This document shows positions 7,461 through 8,517 of a stretch of 8,517 nt of DNA, piece after piece. A model generated the notes under the pieces. The model did not search any database. It was not told where the DNA came from and saw only the letters and a list, made by a program, of their open reading frames with translations. This DNA is from Pseudomonadota bacterium. GTDB taxonomy: Bacteria; Pseudomonadota; Gammaproteobacteria; Burkholderiales; SG8-39. The translations under genes and the position numbers were made by a program. The first letter of the stretch is position 1; every line of letters begins with the position of its first letter. The stretch covers positions 1 to 8,517 of the forward strand of contig JAKAIH010000092.1 of NCBI GenBank assembly GCA_021825225.1. Direction: 5' to 3'.

Positions 7461-8306
7461 CTAGTCCAGTTCGTACTCCAGGCGGTAAGCCGCGGCCGGG
7501 TCCTGCGCCAGAACCCTCGCCAGATAGGGCATGCTGCCGTCCAGCGCCTTGGACAGCAGCCAGGGCGGATTCAGGATGAACATGCCGCTGCCATGCAGGC
7601 CCAGGCCGCCGGCCACCGGCGTCTTTACGCTAAGGGTGACATGCAGCCAGTCTTTTTCCTGCAGTTGCCTGAGCTGCTCGGGAAACTGGCGCGCTTCACG
7701 CCGCTGCACCTGCGGGTACCAGACGGCATAGACGCCGGAGCGAAAGCGCTTCTGCGCATCGCGCAGGGCCGCCAGCACGTGGCGATAGTCGCCCTTGTCT
7801 TCGTAAGACGGATCGATCAGCACCAGCGCGCGCCGCGACGGCGGCGGCAGCACCGCCTGCAGGCCGGCGAAGCCGTCGCCCGCCTGGGCGATGGCGCGCG
7901 GACCGGCCTCGCGGAAATATTGCTGCAGCAGCCTGCTCTCCGTGCTGTGCAGTTCGAACATGCGCAGCCGGTCCTGCGCTCGCAGCAGCTGCAGCGCCAG
8001 CTGCGGCGAACCCGGATAGCGGCGCAATGCGCCGTCGGGGTTGAGCGCGCGCACTTCGCTCACATAGTCGGCAACCGGCTGCGGCAGGTCGGTGCGCGCC
8101 CACAGACGGCCGATGCCGCTGTCGTACTCCGCATTCTTGGTCGCATAGCCCTCGTCCAGCGCGTAGGCCGCCGCGCCCGCGTGCGTATCGACGAACCACA
8201 GCGGCTTGTCCTTCTGCGTCAGGTAGCGCAGCAGCTGCACCAACACGACATGCTTGAGCACATCGGCGTGGTTGCCGGCGTGAAAGGCGTGGCGGTAGCT
8301 TAGCAT
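7461..8306 (-). CDS. rlmJ: 23S rRNA (adenine(2030)-N6)-methyltransferase RlmJ
   Basis: The 281-residue protein matches RlmJ (formerly YhiR) over its full length; the E. coli protein is about 280 residues. It would transfer a methyl group from S-adenosylmethionine to A2030 of 23S rRNA before ribosome assembly is complete. Hallmarks are the N-terminal MLSYRHAFHAGNHADVLKH (1-19), which holds Tyr4, His6 and Lys18, positions I recall as active-site residues in the E. coli enzyme. Next come FVDTHAGAAAY (38-48, cofactor loop), the catalytic N6-adenine motif DPSY (165-168), and NPPW (246-249) near the end. DPSY differs from the DPPY usual in E. coli RlmJ. The enzyme is monomeric and cytoplasmic in the studied homologue. 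The ATG at 8306 fits the family start exactly; GGTG about 6-10 nt upstream is only a weak Shine-Dalgarno. The upstream flank carries a group II intron 3' end in the same orientation. Confidence 0.96.
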   Translation of the reverse strand: MLSYRHAFHAGNHADVLKHVVLVQLLRYLTQKDKPLWFVDTHAGAAAYALDEGYATKNAEYDSGIGRLWARTDLPQPVADYVSEVRALNPDGALRRYPGSPQLALQLLRAQDRLRMFELHSTESRLLQQYFREAGPRAIAQAGDGFAGLQAVLPPPSRRALVLIDPSYEDKGDYRHVLAALRDAQKRFRSGVYAVWYPQVQRREARQFPEQLRQLQEKDWLHVTLSVKTPVAGGLGLHGSGMFILNPPWLLSKALDGSMPYLARVLAQDPAAAYRLEYELD

Positions 8307-8426
8307 CGATACACCGCGACTTAATTCGCGCTCCCGCTATTGCAGTGCTGTGTTGGATAAAAACAAACCTCAGCCGCTCTTGCTTTTACCCGGAACCGCG
8401 TTTTCTGTGCGGATACGCTTTTTATC
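8307..8426 (-). other. Non-coding leader between intron 3' end and rlmJ
   Basis: These 120 bases hold no credible gene. They are clearly richer in A/T than the rest of the window. On the minus strand they would be the 3' exon of the group II intron and the upstream leader of rlmJ. A T-rich run (GTTTGTTTTTATCC, 8368-8355) contains a possible -10-like TTTTAT, but I could not pair it with a good -35 element. Confidence 0.5.
8356..8426. repeat. Inverted repeat pair GATAAAAA / TTTTTATC
   Basis: GATAAAAAC at 8356-8364 and GCTTTTTATC at 8417-8426 form inverted arms, with 8 exact bases plus a near-match at the inner ends, 52 nt apart. The outer base of the right arm abuts the predicted intron boundary at 8427 exactly. 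The arms are short and A/T-rich, so chance is possible. They could also be a remnant of the insertion target. Confidence 0.35.
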
Positions 8427-8463
8427 ATCGCGGTAGGGACAACGGTTACCCGCCGCCCCCCGC
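8427..8463 (-). ncRNA. Group II intron domain VI with branch-point adenosine
   Basis: A long hairpin with a GTAA tetraloop (8449-8446). The inner stem is GGCGG (8454-8450) with CCGTT (8445-8441). The outer stem is a G-rich run (8460-8455) with GTCCCT (8440-8435). Adenosine at 8434 bulges out of the helix before pairing resumes at G8461-C8433. Seven bases later the intron would end in GAT at 8427. A bulged A 7-8 nt from a 3'-terminal AY is the defining signature of domain VI. Confidence 0.7.
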
Positions 8464-8466
8464 ACA

Positions 8467-8499
8467 GATCCCGGCGTGCGCGATTTACGCACCGGGCTC
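8467..8499 (-). ncRNA. Group II intron domain V (catalytic hairpin)
   Basis: Thirty-three nucleotides begin GAGCCC, with the AGC catalytic triad at 8498-8496. The lower helix pairs bases 1-9 with 25-33 (C4-C6 with G28-G30, G7-G8 with C26-C27, T9 with G25; G3 faces A31). A two-base AC bulge (8477-8476) follows, as in canonical domain V. The upper helix is G10-C11-G12 with C20-G21-C22, plus a T13-G19 wobble. The apical loop is AAATC in place of a GNRA tetraloop, and the domain is one base shorter than the usual 34. Confidence 0.7.
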
Positions 8500-8517
8500 C
8501 CACCTTGGGTGATTGGC

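Larger units (their letters stand above)
8427..8517 (-). mobile_element. 3' end of a group II intron, truncated by the window edge
   Basis: On the minus strand the last 91 bases fold as the 3'-terminal domains V and VI of a bacterial group II intron, a self-splicing retroelement. Domain V is followed by a 3-nt linker and by domain VI with a bulged branch-point adenosine. The element ends in AT (fitting the 3'-terminal AY rule) 7 nt after that adenosine, which puts the 3' splice site at 8427/8426. The rest of the intron, normally including a reverse transcriptase/maturase gene on the same strand, would lie to the right of 8517, so I cannot say whether it is intact. A 60-codon open frame across this stretch is not a real gene. 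The subclass cannot be assigned from this part alone. Confidence 0.72.

Noticed and set aside
7377..8303. A 308-codon open frame on + opposite rlmJ
   Set aside because: It overlaps a full-length, unmistakable RlmJ on the minus strand, and its translation is Gln/Arg-rich and without motifs.
8352..8358. GTTGGAT, which fits the attC core GTTRRRY, near an intron (some group II introns target integron attC sites)
   Set aside because: No partner RYYYAAC site at a suitable distance and orientation, and no integrase or cassette structure. A 7-base degenerate match is expected by chance.
8321..8503. A 60-codon open frame on - at the right edge
   Set aside because: It spans the structured intron domains V and VI and the non-coding leader. 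Its sequence is explained by RNA structure, not by coding.

Overview
The window is a GC-rich (about two-thirds G+C by eye) chromosomal segment from a proteobacterium, most likely a betaproteobacterium or a close relative. The evidence is codon use with heavy G/C at third positions, a complete rlmJ-type gene, and a benzoylformate-decarboxylase/IlvB-like thiamine pyrophosphate (TPP) enzyme of a kind I associate with beta- and alphaproteobacteria. No tRNA, rRNA, CRISPR array or IS transposase is visible.

Layout, left to right: (1) the 3' end of an unrecognised gene on + (to 265); (2) a complete ABC half-transporter on - (295-1950), with membrane domain and ATPase fused; (3) a divergent 199-bp intergenic region; (4) a complete orphan TPP-dependent enzyme on + (2150-3691); (5) a large uncharacterised protein on - (3707-5368) whose middle third resembles a GNAT acyltransferase fold; (6) a Gfo/Idh/MocA-type NAD(P)-dependent oxidoreductase on - (5445-6416), which probably lies upstream of (5) in the same transcription unit; (7) a Zn-type cation diffusion facilitator on + (6533-7447); (8) the 23S rRNA adenine-N6 methyltransferase RlmJ on - (7461-8306); (9) at the right edge on -, a sequence that folds as domains V and VI of a group II intron and ends at 8427. 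The body of that intron, and any maturase gene, would lie beyond 8517.

The genes look like ordinary housekeeping and accessory cargo rather than one pathway. Strands alternate, and three convergent junctions are very short (29, 15 and 13 bp). Only the oxidoreductase/GNAT-like pair looks like an operon. The least ordinary items are the previously unannotatable right edge (a group II intron 3' terminus in the same orientation as rlmJ and about 120 bp upstream of it) and the 553-residue GNAT-like protein. I see no evidence of a wholly new multi-gene system here.
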